A stretch of 64,000 nt of DNA from contig JBBQUM010000001.1 in the NCBI GenBank assembly GCA_038212445.1, forward strand, positions 186,001-250,000. Direction: 5' to 3'. The stretch comes from TMP-7 sp038212445 (GTDB taxonomy: Bacteria; Acidobacteriota; Terriglobia; Bryobacterales; Bryobacteraceae). A model generated the notes under the pieces. That model ran no database searches. It saw nothing but the letters and a program-made list of their open reading frames with translations, and was not told the origin of the DNA. Shown here one piece after another: positions 8,108 through 17,325 of the stretch; within the stretch, counting starts at the first letter, position 1; every line of letters starts with the position of its first letter. The position numbers were made by a program, and so were the translations under genes.

Positions 8108-8716
8108 ATGCTTCAAAAACCTCTTCAAACCTCGATTCTGGCTGCCTTCACCCTGACGGCCGGCAGTCTGACCACCGACATCACCACGGCCGAGCGCGCC
8201 AAAGCTGAACGCTATCTCGAGCAAACGCAGGCGGGCGTGGTCAAGGCTACGCAGAATCTCACTGACGCGCAGTGGAATTTTAAACCGGCGCCTGACCGTT
8301 GGTCGATTGCCGAGATCGTCGAACATATGTCGATTGTTGAAGGCTTCGTCGGCGGTGGCGTTCTGGGCGGCCTGGACAAGGCGCCTGCGCCTCCGGCCGA
8401 CCGCGATGCGAAAGCCGTCGATGCCCTGATTCTCAGTAAGGTGCCGGACCGTTCGAACAAAGTGAAAGCTCCGGAATCGATCGTGCCCACAGGCAAAGTT
8501 CAAGGTCCGGCGGCGCTCGATAACCTTCTGCATGCTCGCAAGCAAATTGAGGCGGCGCTGCAGACGTCCCATGACCTCCGCGGGCACAACGTTCCGCATC
8601 CCGCTCTGGGTCCGCTCGACGGCTATCAGTGGATACTGGCAGCGTCAGCGCATACCGATCGTCACACGCAGCAGATTCTCGAGGTGAAAGCCGACCCGAA
8701 TTTTCCGGCAAAATGA
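8108..8716 (+). CDS. DinB-like four-helix protein
   Basis: The 202-residue protein resembles the DinB/DUF664 superfamily. An N-terminal helix (RYLEQTQAGVVKATQNLTDAQWNFKPAPDRWSIAEIVEHM) carries the typical W-S-I-A-E-I-x-E-H-M motif with a metal-ligand His. A second His group is seen in ASAHTDRHTQQILEV. The three His positions (EHM, ..AHTDRH) fit the metal site of the family. A weak leader-like start (ILAAFTLTAGSLT) suggests export is possible. A good SD (AAGGAGAACC) precedes the ATG. It lies 7 bp upstream of the YciI gene, so it is probably in one transcript with YciI and ECF42. Confidence 0.82.
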   Translation: MLQKPLQTSILAAFTLTAGSLTTDITTAERAKAERYLEQTQAGVVKATQNLTDAQWNFKPAPDRWSIAEIVEHMSIVEGFVGGGVLGGLDKAPAPPADRDAKAVDALILSKVPDRSNKVKAPESIVPTGKVQGPAALDNLLHARKQIEAALQTSHDLRGHNVPHPALGPLDGYQWILAASAHTDRHTQQILEVKADPNFPAK

Positions 8717-8723
8717 GATCTAC

Positions 8724-9089
8724 ATGCGCTACATGATGATGATCTACTCGCAGGAGACGCCCGAGGGGCCGCCGCCGGAAGAAATTCCGGGGATCATTGC
8801 CAGGCACAGTTCGTTGATGGACGACGCGGCAGCGCGTGGAGTGCTGGTGGCGGTGGAGGGCCTGAAAACGACTGCACTGGCGACGACGGTACGCGTGGAG
8901 AACGGAAAGTCGCTAATCACTGACGGTCCGTTCGCCGAGACGAAGGAGCAACTGGCGGGCTACTACATCATCGACTGCCAGAATCTGGACGAAGCCATTG
9001 AATGGGCGAAGCGCATTCCGACAGGGTGCAAGGGCGGTTCGGGCTGCATTGAGATCAGGCCGGTGGCCGACCTTCCATACCGTCCATGA
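8724..9089 (+). CDS. YciI/DGPF domain protein
   Basis: The 121-residue protein begins MRYMMMIYSQETPEG and contains the family tag ITDGPFAETKEQLAGYYIID, followed by a helix (LDEAIEWAKRIP) and a beta strand GCIEIRPV. DGPF/YciI-like proteins are small ferredoxin-like-fold proteins that form the standard neighbours of ECF42 sigma factors. The ATGA overlap (9086-9089) with the sigma gene shows translational coupling. Known context suggests that it works with the sigma factor; its own activity is not established. Confidence 0.93.
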   Translation: MRYMMMIYSQETPEGPPPEEIPGIIARHSSLMDDAAARGVLVAVEGLKTTALATTVRVENGKSLITDGPFAETKEQLAGYYIIDCQNLDEAIEWAKRIPTGCKGGSGCIEIRPVADLPYRP

Positions 9090-10327
9090 CAGATCAGGCA
9101 CGGGCGGCCGTCGAGCGGGTTTTCAAGGACGATTGCGGACGGATTCTCTCGACGCTGATCCGTATCTCGGGTTCCTTCGATCAAGCTGAGGAAGCGATGC
9201 AGGAGGCCCTGGCCGCAGCCACGGTCTCCTGGAAAGCCGGTGCAGTGCCGTCGAATCCAGCGGCTTGGATCACCACCGCCGCGCATCGCAAACTCATCGA
9301 CGCCGCGCGCCGGCGCCGGACGCACCGCGACCGCGAGGACTCGCTGGCCTACGAACTCGAGAACTCGGCTGCCGCCGAACCGGAGGATGTATTTGTGCAT
9401 TTACCGGATGACCGGCTTAGGCTCATCTTCACCTGCTGCCATCCGGCGCTCAGCCCCGAAGGACAGGTGGCGTTGACCCTGCGGACGCTCGGCGGCCTCA
9501 CCACCGCCGAAATCGCGAAAGCGTTTCTGGTGCCTGAACCAACTCTCGCGCAACGCCTGGTGCGAACGAAACGGAAGATTCAGGAGGCCGGGATACCCTA
9601 TGAGGTTCCACCGTCGCATCAACTGGCGGAGCGCCTGGCGCCGGTGCGCGCCGTGCTCTACCTGATCTTCAACGAAGGATATGTGGCCACCGCCGGCGAG
9701 AGCCTGGTGCGGGCCGACCTTTGTCTTGAAGCCATTCGCCTGGCGCGCGTCCTGTGTGAGTTACTACCCAACGATGCCGAGAATCTGGCGTTGCTGGCCC
9801 TGCTTCTCCTCCATGACTCCCGGCGCGAAGCCCGGGTGCGCGACTCAATGCTGGTTACTCTTGAGGAGCAGGACCGCGCACTCTGGAATCGCAGCCAGAT
9901 CGCTGAAGGACTGGCGTTGGTGGACCGTGCGCTGATGCGCGGTCCGGTGGGATCTTACCAACTGCAAGCCGCCATCGCCGCGTTGCACGCCGATGCGGCG
10001 AGGCCGGCGGAGACTGACTGGCGGCAGATCGCAGCTTTATACGAGCGGCTCTTAGTGCTGCAGCCGACTGCGGTAGTCGCCTTGAACCACGCGGTGGCCG
10101 TGGCGCTGGGAGTGGGCCTGGAGCAGGGAATGGCGATGCTCGACACGCTCGGCGAGTCACGCGAGTTGCAGAACTACTACCTGTTTCATGCGGCCCGCGC
10201 CGACATTCTGTCGCGGCTCAAGAGGCGGGACGAAGCGCTCGCGGCGTACCGTCGAGCGCTCGCATTCGTACAGAATCAGGTGGAGCGCGAATTTCTGGCG
10301 CGTCGCATCGCCCGGCTGGAAAACTAA
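9086..10327 (+). CDS. ECF42-type RNA polymerase sigma factor with C-terminal TPR-like extension
   Basis: The protein has 413 residues. Region sigma2 is at about 5-75 (CGRILSTLIRISGSFDQAEEAMQEAL, NPAAWITTAAHRKLIDAARRR). Region sigma4 is at about 110-170 (LIFTCCHPALSPEGQVALTLRTLGGLTTAEIAKAFLV). The remaining 240 residues form the helical extension typical of ECF42, with VLYLIFNEGY and the end segment LKRRDEALAAYRRALAFV. ECF42 factors have no anti-sigma factor; the extension is thought to control activity and the YciI genes are frequent targets. It is coupled to the YciI gene. Its TAA stop interlocks with the TAG of kgd on the other strand (10324-10327). Confidence 0.95.
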   Translation: MTDQARAAVERVFKDDCGRILSTLIRISGSFDQAEEAMQEALAAATVSWKAGAVPSNPAAWITTAAHRKLIDAARRRRTHRDREDSLAYELENSAAAEPEDVFVHLPDDRLRLIFTCCHPALSPEGQVALTLRTLGGLTTAEIAKAFLVPEPTLAQRLVRTKRKIQEAGIPYEVPPSHQLAERLAPVRAVLYLIFNEGYVATAGESLVRADLCLEAIRLARVLCELLPNDAENLALLALLLLHDSRREARVRDSMLVTLEEQDRALWNRSQIAEGLALVDRALMRGPVGSYQLQAAIAALHADAARPAETDWRQIAALYERLLVLQPTAVVALNHAVAVALGVGLEQGMAMLDTLGESRELQNYYLFHAARADILSRLKRRDEALAAYRRALAFVQNQVEREFLARRIARLEN

Positions 10328-13300
10328 GCCTTGCGCTTCTTTACCAGGCGCCGAGGCTTGCGCACGTTGGGGCCGAGCGCGAACGCCTCTTCCACCAGGT
10401 CGTTCTGCTCTTGCGTGTGGCGCTTGATCGAACCAGCGGACGGACTCGCGCCTTCCTGGCGTCCGGCATAGCGAATGGTGCGCTTGGAGTCGGCGAGCAG
10501 TGGCTGGATCTTGTCCTGGATATAGTGCCAGGGACCCATATTCTTCGGCTCTTCCTGCACCCACATCACTTCGGCAGTGACAGGATAGCGGGCCATCAAG
10601 TCGGTAAAGTCGGAGGCGGCAAACGGATAGAGCTGTTCGACGCGGAGAATCGCGATGTCCTCAACCTTGCGCTGTTCACGCGCCGTGGCGAGATCGTAAT
10701 AAACCTTGCCGGAGCAGAGCAGAACGCGTTTCACCTGGTTGGTATCGAGGTTCGCCTGATCGCTGATGATCTCGCGGAAGCCGCCGGTGGTAAGGTCATG
10801 GACCGTCGACACAGCCTTGGGACTGCGGAGAATGCTCTTTGGTGTGAAGATGACGAGCGGCTTGCGAAGACCGCGACGGTCGGGACCGCCGTACATCTGC
10901 CTGCGCAGCAAATGGAAGTACTGCGCGGGCGTCGTACAATTGGCGACGATCAGATTATTCTCGGCGCACAACTGCAGGAAGCGCTCAATGCGCGCGCTCG
11001 AATGCTCGGGGCCCTGGCCCTCGTAGCCGTGCGGCAGCAGCAGCACAATGCCGCTTGGCTGTCCCCACTTGGTCTCGCAGGCGGAGATGAACTGGTCGAT
11101 CATGATCTGGGCGCCGTTGACGAAATCGCCGAACTGCGCTTCCCAGAGCACCATGGTCAGCGGGTCGCCCACGCTGTAGCCGAACTCAAAACCCATCACC
11201 GCGTACTCGCTAAGTGCGCTGTCCCAGACGTTGAACGGCGACTGGTCGGGCGTCAGGTGCTGCAGCGGGATATAGCTGCGGCCGGTGTCGTAGTCGTAAT
11301 ATTCGAGGTGGCGCTGGCTGAAAGTGCCGCGGGCGGAGTCCTGTCCCGAAAGCCGGACCTGCGTACCGTCGAGTACCAGTGAGCCGAAGGCAATTGTCTC
11401 GGCGGTGGCCCAATCCATGGGCGCGCCGTCCAATGCTTCGTGCCGCTTCTCGATGAAGTTCTTCAGCTTGGGGTGGAGGTGGAAATCGGCCGGGAACGTG
11501 GTGATCCCGTCGATCACTTTCCGCACCATGGCTTCGTCAATCGCCGTCCGCATGCAGAACGTTGACGTGGACTCCGGAGCGGAGACCGTGCTCAATTCCT
11601 GAAGCTCGTATTCTTCCTTGTTGCGCTGCGATTCCTCGAAAACATCGTTGAAGCGCTTGTTGTAGCGCTGACGCATGGCTTCGACGTCCGGCTTGGCGAG
11701 GAGTTTCTGACGAACCAGGCTGTCAGCGTAAAGCTCGGCTACCGACGGGTGCTTGCGGATCTTGCGATAGAGCAGCGGCTGTGTGTAGCTCGGATCATCA
11801 GCCTCGTTATGACCCCAACGCCGGTAGCAGATCATGTCGATGACGACATCTTTCTTGAACTTCTGCCGGTAGTCGAACGCAAGCTGCGCGGCGCGCAGGC
11901 AAGCTTCGGGGTCGTCGCCGTTGACGTGGAAAATGGGGGCCTGCACCATGCGCGCAACGTCGGTGGAGTAGGGCGTGGAGCGCGACTCCTGCGGATTGGT
12001 GGTGAACCCGATCTGATTGTTGATAACGATGTGGACGGTGCCGCCGGTAGTGTAACCCTCCAACTGCGAGAGGTTGAGCGTTTCAGCCACGACGCCCTGG
12101 CCGGCAAAAGCGGCGTCGCCATGGATGAGCACCGGAATCACGCGTTCGCGCTTGACGTCGCCAAGCCGGTCCTGCTTGGGACGGACGATGCCTTCCACCA
12201 CCGGGTCCACCGCTTCGAGATGGCTGGGGTTGAAGGCAACCGAGACGACGAGTTCCTTGCCGGTAGACGTCTTCATGACGCCACTCGCACCGAGGTGATA
12301 CTTGACGTCGCCTGAACCCTGGGTGCTCATCGGGTCGATGTCGCCTTCAAAGGCGCTGAAGATTTGCACCATGCTCTTGCCGACTACATTGGCAAGCACG
12401 TTGAGACGTCCGCGGTGGGCCATGCCGATTACGGCTTCATGGGCGCCCTGGTCGGCGGCGCGCTCGAGCACCTCATCGAGAATCGCCATAGCGCTCTCGC
12501 CGCCTTCGATAGAGAAGCGCTTCTGACCGATGAAGCGAGCGTGCAGAAAATGTTCGAACTCCTCAGCTTCAATCAGCCGGCCGAGAGCGCGGAGCTTTGT
12601 GGCCTCAGTGAGAGGCCAGTTGTTCTCGGTCGGCTCCATGCGCGTCTGGAGCCAGTCCTTCTGCTCCGGATGCTGGATGTTCATGTACTCGCAGCCGATG
12701 CGGCCGCAGTAGGTACGGCGTAGGCGTTCGAGAATTCCGCGCAAAGTCGCGGTGTGCTTGTCGCCCATCAGCGTGCCGCTGATGAACGGGCGGTCGCGGT
12801 CCCAGATGGTGAGACCGTAGGTGGCGGGATCGAGTTCAGCGTGGTAGTGCGGCTTGCTGCCGAGCGGGTCAAGGTCGGCGATGAGGTGGCCGCGGACGCG
12901 ATAGGCGTTAATCAGCTGAAGCACCGCCGCCTGGCGCGCGAGTTCCTCCATGCCACCGGGGAAACCGAGCCCGGGAGTCGCTGAGACACTGGCTTCTTCC
13001 CAGCGGACGGCGTGATATGGAACTCCGAGGTCGGCGAAGATGCGGTCGAAAAAATTGTCCTCGCCCTGGAGGAGCGACTGGATGTGGCCCAGCAGTGCAC
13101 CTGACTCGGCGCCCTGAATCACGCGGTGGTCGTAAGTACAGGTTACCGTCATCACCTTGCTCAAGCCGAGCATGGCGCGCATCTGTTCGGTGACACCCTG
13201 ATACTCGGCCGGATAGTCGATGACGCCGGTGGCGATAATGGCGCCCTGGCCGGACATCAGGCGGGGAATGGAGCCGACCGTGCCGACCGTGCCGGGGTTG

Positions 13301-14046
13301 GTGAGGGAAACCGTGGTCCCTTCGAAGTCGGCAAGCACCAGCTTACTGATGCGCGCGCGGCGAACGATATCGTCGTAAGCTTCGAGGAATTGCTCGAAGT
13401 TGAGCAGATTGGCGTTTTTAAGGTTGGGGACCGTCAGCGAGCGGGCGCCGTCCTTGCCGGCTACGTCCACTGCCACCCCGAGGTTCACGTTTGCACGTAC
13501 ACGGCGAACCGGCTGGCCGTCCTGCTCGCTGTAGGCGTTATTGATGTTCGGCACTTTGGCGAGCGCTTTCACCAGGGCCCAGGCGATGACGTGCGTATAT
13601 GAGACTTTCGAAAGCCCCCGTAACGCCCGATATTCGTTGATCACCCGCCGGTTCTCGTCGATCACCTTCACCGCCATGGTTCTCTGGCTGGTGGCGGTGG
13701 GAATGGTCAGGCTCTGGATCATGTTCTCGGCGATGCGGGCCGAAGCCCCACGCAAGGGAACAATCGAATCGCCTTCAGGCAGTGTTGGCGGATCGGAGAG
13801 TGTCACGGGCGAAGCGGGCGCGGCGGCCGCTCGGTTCTCTTGAGTCCCGCCTGCGGTCAACTTCTCTGTATGTCCGTTGGTAGCGACACCATTGGTCGCT
13901 AACCCGTTCGTCCCGTGGCCGTTGGTCTTGTCAAAAACCTTCTTCCAGGTGTCGTCCACGGTCTTGCGGTCGTACAGATATTGTTGATAAAGCTCGTCTT
14001 CGAGCCAGCTATTGATACCCAACTTGGGGTCGTTTTCTCCAGACAT
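10324..14046 (-). CDS. kgd: Multifunctional 2-oxoglutarate decarboxylase / dehydrogenase E1 with E2-like acyltransferase domain
   Basis: The 1240-residue cytoplasmic enzyme has three parts. A short E1-type N-terminal helix (NSWLEDELYQQYLYDRKTV) is followed by a low-complexity linker. The E2-type succinyltransferase core (about 80-340) ends with the catalytic YDHRVIQGAESG. The thiamine-diphosphate E1 part contains GMAHRGRLNVLANV, IHGDAAFAGQG, INNQIGFTTNP and YRRWGHNEADDP. No lipoyl domain is present, as in mycobacterial Kgd. Such enzymes convert 2-oxoglutarate to succinyl-CoA with a separate lipoyl partner, or decarboxylate it to succinate semialdehyde. It is a single-gene unit whose ATG lies 107 bp from tadC. 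The start and end motifs show a complete protein. Confidence 0.95.
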   Translation of the reverse strand: MSGENDPKLGINSWLEDELYQQYLYDRKTVDDTWKKVFDKTNGHGTNGLATNGVATNGHTEKLTAGGTQENRAAAAPASPVTLSDPPTLPEGDSIVPLRGASARIAENMIQSLTIPTATSQRTMAVKVIDENRRVINEYRALRGLSKVSYTHVIAWALVKALAKVPNINNAYSEQDGQPVRRVRANVNLGVAVDVAGKDGARSLTVPNLKNANLLNFEQFLEAYDDIVRRARISKLVLADFEGTTVSLTNPGTVGTVGSIPRLMSGQGAIIATGVIDYPAEYQGVTEQMRAMLGLSKVMTVTCTYDHRVIQGAESGALLGHIQSLLQGEDNFFDRIFADLGVPYHAVRWEEASVSATPGLGFPGGMEELARQAAVLQLINAYRVRGHLIADLDPLGSKPHYHAELDPATYGLTIWDRDRPFISGTLMGDKHTATLRGILERLRRTYCGRIGCEYMNIQHPEQKDWLQTRMEPTENNWPLTEATKLRALGRLIEAEEFEHFLHARFIGQKRFSIEGGESAMAILDEVLERAADQGAHEAVIGMAHRGRLNVLANVVGKSMVQIFSAFEGDIDPMSTQGSGDVKYHLGASGVMKTSTGKELVVSVAFNPSHLEAVDPVVEGIVRPKQDRLGDVKRERVIPVLIHGDAAFAGQGVVAETLNLSQLEGYTTGGTVHIVINNQIGFTTNPQESRSTPYSTDVARMVQAPIFHVNGDDPEACLRAAQLAFDYRQKFKKDVVIDMICYRRWGHNEADDPSYTQPLLYRKIRKHPSVAELYADSLVRQKLLAKPDVEAMRQRYNKRFNDVFEESQRNKEEYELQELSTVSAPESTSTFCMRTAIDEAMVRKVIDGITTFPADFHLHPKLKNFIEKRHEALDGAPMDWATAETIAFGSLVLDGTQVRLSGQDSARGTFSQRHLEYYDYDTGRSYIPLQHLTPDQSPFNVWDSALSEYAVMGFEFGYSVGDPLTMVLWEAQFGDFVNGAQIMIDQFISACETKWGQPSGIVLLLPHGYEGQGPEHSSARIERFLQLCAENNLIVANCTTPAQYFHLLRRQMYGGPDRRGLRKPLVIFTPKSILRSPKAVSTVHDLTTGGFREIISDQANLDTNQVKRVLLCSGKVYYDLATAREQRKVEDIAILRVEQLYPFAASDFTDLMARYPVTAEVMWVQEEPKNMGPWHYIQDKIQPLLADSKRTIRYAGRQEGASPSAGSIKRHTQEQNDLVEEAFALGPNVRKPRRLVKKRKA

Positions 14047-14153
14047 ACGTGTGGTGGGATCCAGTTGACCAGAAACCTCTCTTTATAGTATCGCCAACGG
14101 CATCCGATCGCGCTTGCGTTGGTTCCCCTCTATCAGATGCCCGACCGGCCCTA

Positions 14154-15068
14154 CTAGTTGCCGAGCAAACCTTTGAGCTGCGTGAAAATCAGGATTACGG
14201 CGGGTCCAAGCGTGACCAGGACCACCGACGGAAAGATAAGAAAAAAGACGGGAAAGATCAGCTTCACGCCCACTTTGCGAGCGGTTTCCTGAGCCTCCTG
14301 GCGAAAACGAATCCGCAGATATTTGGCGTGATCGCGCAACGCCGGACCCACGCTTGTCCCAAACCGGTCGGTATCGAGGAGCAGGGCGGCAAACTTCTTG
14401 AGCTCGGGTTCCTTGGTTCGGGAGGCAAAATTTCGCAGTGCCTCCGTCCGGTTGTTGCTGGCTCGCGCTTCCAGTTGCAGCGTCGTGAGTTCAGCAGCCA
14501 GGTCCGGGTAGTTGGATTTGAGGCCGCGGCTGGTGGCCACCATCGCCTGGTCGATTGACTGACCCGCTTCCACCGCTAGAACCAGCATGTCCATTGCTGA
14601 CGGCAGGCCGCGGCGCAAACGAAGATTGCGTGCCTTCTTCACCCGCGCCAGCACACGGTCGGGAATCATGAAGCCGAACGCGGCGGCGCAGATCGCCGGC
14701 AGCATCGGATCGGCCGGTGCCCACAAGGCGATGCCCAACACCAGCATTCCGAACGTGAGCGCTGAAGCGCACTTGATGCCGTAGAAAATCCGCACTGCCG
14801 AAGCAAGCCGGTAGCCGGCCTGAATGAGTTGCGCTCGTAGTGGATTGTCGGCAGCGCGGGCTCCCGGAACATTCTCGCCGATGATCTCAAATACCCGAAC
14901 TAAGCCTCCGAAGCCGTCGGACTGCCGGTGGGTGGTCAATAGCGACGAAGGGCCGGGTTCAGCGGCCGCTGTTTGCCCTGCGGTTCGGCCCATTACAAAA
15001 TATCCGGCCACCGATACGGCGGCCAGAACGAACAGGAAGAATGCCCCCAGCATCCAGAGTTCGGTCAT
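14154..15068 (-). CDS. tadC: Tad/type II secretion inner-membrane protein TadC
   Basis: The 304-residue protein is of the GspF/TadC type. An N-terminal membrane helix (LGAFFLFVLAAVSVAGYFV) is followed by a pair of segments near residues 95-135 (GIKCASALTFGMLVLGIALW, AICAAAFGFMIPDRVL). The T2SSF domain has LPSAMDMLVLAVEAGQSIDQAM and FAALLLDTDRFGTSVGPALRDH, and a final hydrophobic segment VFFLIFPSVVLVTLGPAVILI. TadB and TadC form the platform in the inner membrane for Tad/Flp pilus assembly. It overlaps tadB by 4 bp (ATGA). Confidence 0.92.
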   Translation of the reverse strand: MTELWMLGAFFLFVLAAVSVAGYFVMGRTAGQTAAAEPGPSSLLTTHRQSDGFGGLVRVFEIIGENVPGARAADNPLRAQLIQAGYRLASAVRIFYGIKCASALTFGMLVLGIALWAPADPMLPAICAAAFGFMIPDRVLARVKKARNLRLRRGLPSAMDMLVLAVEAGQSIDQAMVATSRGLKSNYPDLAAELTTLQLEARASNNRTEALRNFASRTKEPELKKFAALLLDTDRFGTSVGPALRDHAKYLRIRFRQEAQETARKVGVKLIFPVFFLIFPSVVLVTLGPAVILIFTQLKGLLGN

Positions 15069-16039
15069 ATTTTGATGTCCGTGATGTGGCGCATCACAAA
15101 GTGCGCCGCGATAAGGCAGGCGATGGCCGCCGCGATCATATCCTTGCCGTAAGGGTGGCCGAGAAGAACACCGATGTAACTCGGACTAACAACCATCATG
15201 ATCCCGGCGATTCCCACCGGTACCAGCGACAAAACCATTCCGGTTATGCGTCCGTGAGCGGCTAATGCCCGGACCTCTCCGGCCAGTGCCACTTGTTCCC
15301 TCATCGTATCGGTAAGGCGCCCGATTACGTCGCTCAGCCTGCCGCCCGTTCGTTGATGAATCTGGACCGCCGAAACGAAGAGATTCACCTCGGGCAGCGG
15401 CATGCGCTCGCTCAGATTTGACAGCGCGCGGTCCCACGGCATTCCAAGGTTCGCCTCGACGAAGGTTTTTCGGATCTCACTCGATACCGGCGCTTCTGCC
15501 TCACCCGCCACCATCTCCAGTGCCGACAGCAGAGGGTAGCCCGCGCGCAGACCGCGTGAGAGCGAATCAAGGGCGTCGGGGAAACTCTCGCGAAACTTGT
15601 GGAAGCGCTTCTTCCTACGGCTGAGTATGTACAGATAAGGTGAAACGCAGGCAAACCAGCTTGTCCCCGTCACCACCCATAACGGCAGGAATGATACGCG
15701 GACCAGGATAGCGAAGGCCACCGCGCCGCACAACAGCATCGCCATCGTCACCCGCCCCGCCGACCAGTCCAAGTCCGCTTGGATCGTTCGAGTTTTGATA
15801 ATCTCGACAAAATCGAAGCGAGCCAGTAGTGAGTGCCAGAGTGTAATCGAGCTGAGTTCTTCGGTCTTCAGGATAGCCTCAAACGGCTCTCCCGACAGTT
15901 CCCGCTCGAGCGAGCTTTCAAGGTTTGCGTCGGCTCGTTGCGAGGCCCGCTTTTGGAGCACAAGAAACGCCGCTACCAGGGAAATCGCGATCACCAAAAA
16001 GGTGACCAGGAAGAAGAAGACAAGAGCTCCTACTGGCAT
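15065..16039 (-). CDS. tadB: Tad pilus inner-membrane platform protein TadB
   Basis: The 324-residue protein has an N-terminal membrane helix (LVFFFLVTFLVIAISLVAAFLVL) and two central segments near 95-135. The T2SSF domain reads FPDALDSLSRGLRAGYPLLSALEMVA and FVSAVQIHQRTGGRLSDVIGRL, and C-terminal segments around VLSLVPVGIAGIMMVVSP complete the typical TadB layout. It lies between cpaB (26-bp gap) and tadC (ATGA overlap). The ATPase TadA, the ATPase-like TadZ and the pilin are not in this window. Confidence 0.92.
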   Translation of the reverse strand: MPVGALVFFFLVTFLVIAISLVAAFLVLQKRASQRADANLESSLERELSGEPFEAILKTEELSSITLWHSLLARFDFVEIIKTRTIQADLDWSAGRVTMAMLLCGAVAFAILVRVSFLPLWVVTGTSWFACVSPYLYILSRRKKRFHKFRESFPDALDSLSRGLRAGYPLLSALEMVAGEAEAPVSSEIRKTFVEANLGMPWDRALSNLSERMPLPEVNLFVSAVQIHQRTGGRLSDVIGRLTDTMREQVALAGEVRALAAHGRITGMVLSLVPVGIAGIMMVVSPSYIGVLLGHPYGKDMIAAAIACLIAAHFVMRHITDIKI

Positions 16040-16065
16040 GTCTGCTTATTTCCTCTGATCGCCCG

Positions 16066-17325
16066 TCATGGAGCGGGCGTCACCAGAACCAGCAGTTGAC
16101 GGCCGGTCGACGTGGTTGCCGTGTCCTGCAAGCCTGAAATGACGAAGCTCTTTCCGCCCGTGATATCGACTTCGGTTTCAACCCGCCGCAGCCCCGGCGC
16201 CACTCCGCCTTCTACGGTCATTTCAGGTTGTACTCGCAGCTTCGTCCGCCCGTTGGAGACAAACGGCGAGAATTGTACGCGTACCGATCCCTCATCGCGT
16301 CCGCGCAACTCGACGGAGGCCGACCGGCTCATCGCCGCGTTCACGCTCGACAGCGACAGGACATCCACGGATTTGTTGCCGCGAAGTTCAGTCAGGACCT
16401 TCTCCAGGTCTGCCGCCGCGCCCGGTGTGGACGCTCGGAGTTCACCGGCTGGCGTCGAGATGCCGAATCGTCCTAACGCATCCACTGCCTCGGGCGTGGC
16501 ACTCATAAACTGTACCGATAAGCGGACCGGCGGCCGTGTCACCGCAGGCGGCGCCGTAACGGCTGCATTCGCCCGTGCCGGCAGCAACGGCTGTGCGACC
16601 GCCGCCCCTCCATGGAGTACCGACATCAGCGTCATGGCGCCTTTCGACTCCTTGCCTTGGTCTGATGGATTTCTCAGAGCAAGGCGGATCCTGCCGTAGG
16701 AGTCCGCAATTCCGAGCAAGTCCGCGTCGTGCGGTTCTACCAGGACGGTCACCACCGGTGCATTAAAACCGCCCTGCGAGCTGGGCTCAGCAAGGGTACC
16801 GGCAGACAGGACAAGAACGTTCTGGAAAGCCGTGCGTGCTTCCGGCTCAACCCCTTGAGCTGTGCGTGCACCAAAAACTTGAAGGTCAACCCGGTGACCC
16901 GGACGCAGCATCGCCAGGACGCCCGAAGAGTCCGACACGTGGACGGAAACCGCCCGCATGCCGCCTGCGACACCAACTCCACCTCCCGGCCGTGAACCAA
17001 GCCTGGATTCCAGTATCGGCTCCCCTTCGTCAATGGTCTGGATGACGGTTTGGCCGATTACCGGCTGGGTCTCGATGAACATCCCTTTGGGAATGGCTGA
17101 ACTGGACCACTGGAGGGTGCCAAGGTCAGCAGCAGTGACCACCGCCCCGGGACGCAAAGGCTTCACGGCGATGATCACGTTCTGGGCCGGTGCGCTCTTG
17201 AGCTTGCCAACGAACAGACCGTAAAAGATGCCCGTGGACGCAATCGCGACCACAAAAGCAACGACGAGCAATGGAACGAAATTCCTCTTCATCACGAGCT
17301 TTTCTGGGCAGTTCCCTTCCTGCAT
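16066..17325 (-). CDS. cpaB: CpaB/RcpC pilus assembly protein fused to a secretin-like C-terminal domain
   Basis: The 419-residue protein has a membrane anchor (VPLLVVAFVVAIASTGIFYGLFV), an SAF domain at about 48-115 (VIIAVKPLRPGAVVTAADL, GEPILESRLG) and the RcpC core to about 220 (MRAVSVHVSDSSGVLAMLRPGHRVDL). A Pro/Ala linker follows. The last 150 residues resemble the end of a secretin domain, with VDVLSLSSVNAAMSR, LRVQPEMTVEGGV and GGKSFVISGLQD...LLVLVTP. CpaB normally has 250-330 residues and the secretin is a separate gene. An alternative ATG 33 bp downstream (17292) gives MKRNFVPLL and may be the real start. It heads the cpaB-tadB-tadC operon. Confidence 0.85.
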   Translation of the reverse strand: MQEGNCPEKLVMKRNFVPLLVVAFVVAIASTGIFYGLFVGKLKSAPAQNVIIAVKPLRPGAVVTAADLGTLQWSSSAIPKGMFIETQPVIGQTVIQTIDEGEPILESRLGSRPGGGVGVAGGMRAVSVHVSDSSGVLAMLRPGHRVDLQVFGARTAQGVEPEARTAFQNVLVLSAGTLAEPSSQGGFNAPVVTVLVEPHDADLLGIADSYGRIRLALRNPSDQGKESKGAMTLMSVLHGGAAVAQPLLPARANAAVTAPPAVTRPPVRLSVQFMSATPEAVDALGRFGISTPAGELRASTPGAAADLEKVLTELRGNKSVDVLSLSSVNAAMSRSASVELRGRDEGSVRVQFSPFVSNGRTKLRVQPEMTVEGGVAPGLRRVETEVDITGGKSFVISGLQDTATTSTGRQLLVLVTPAP

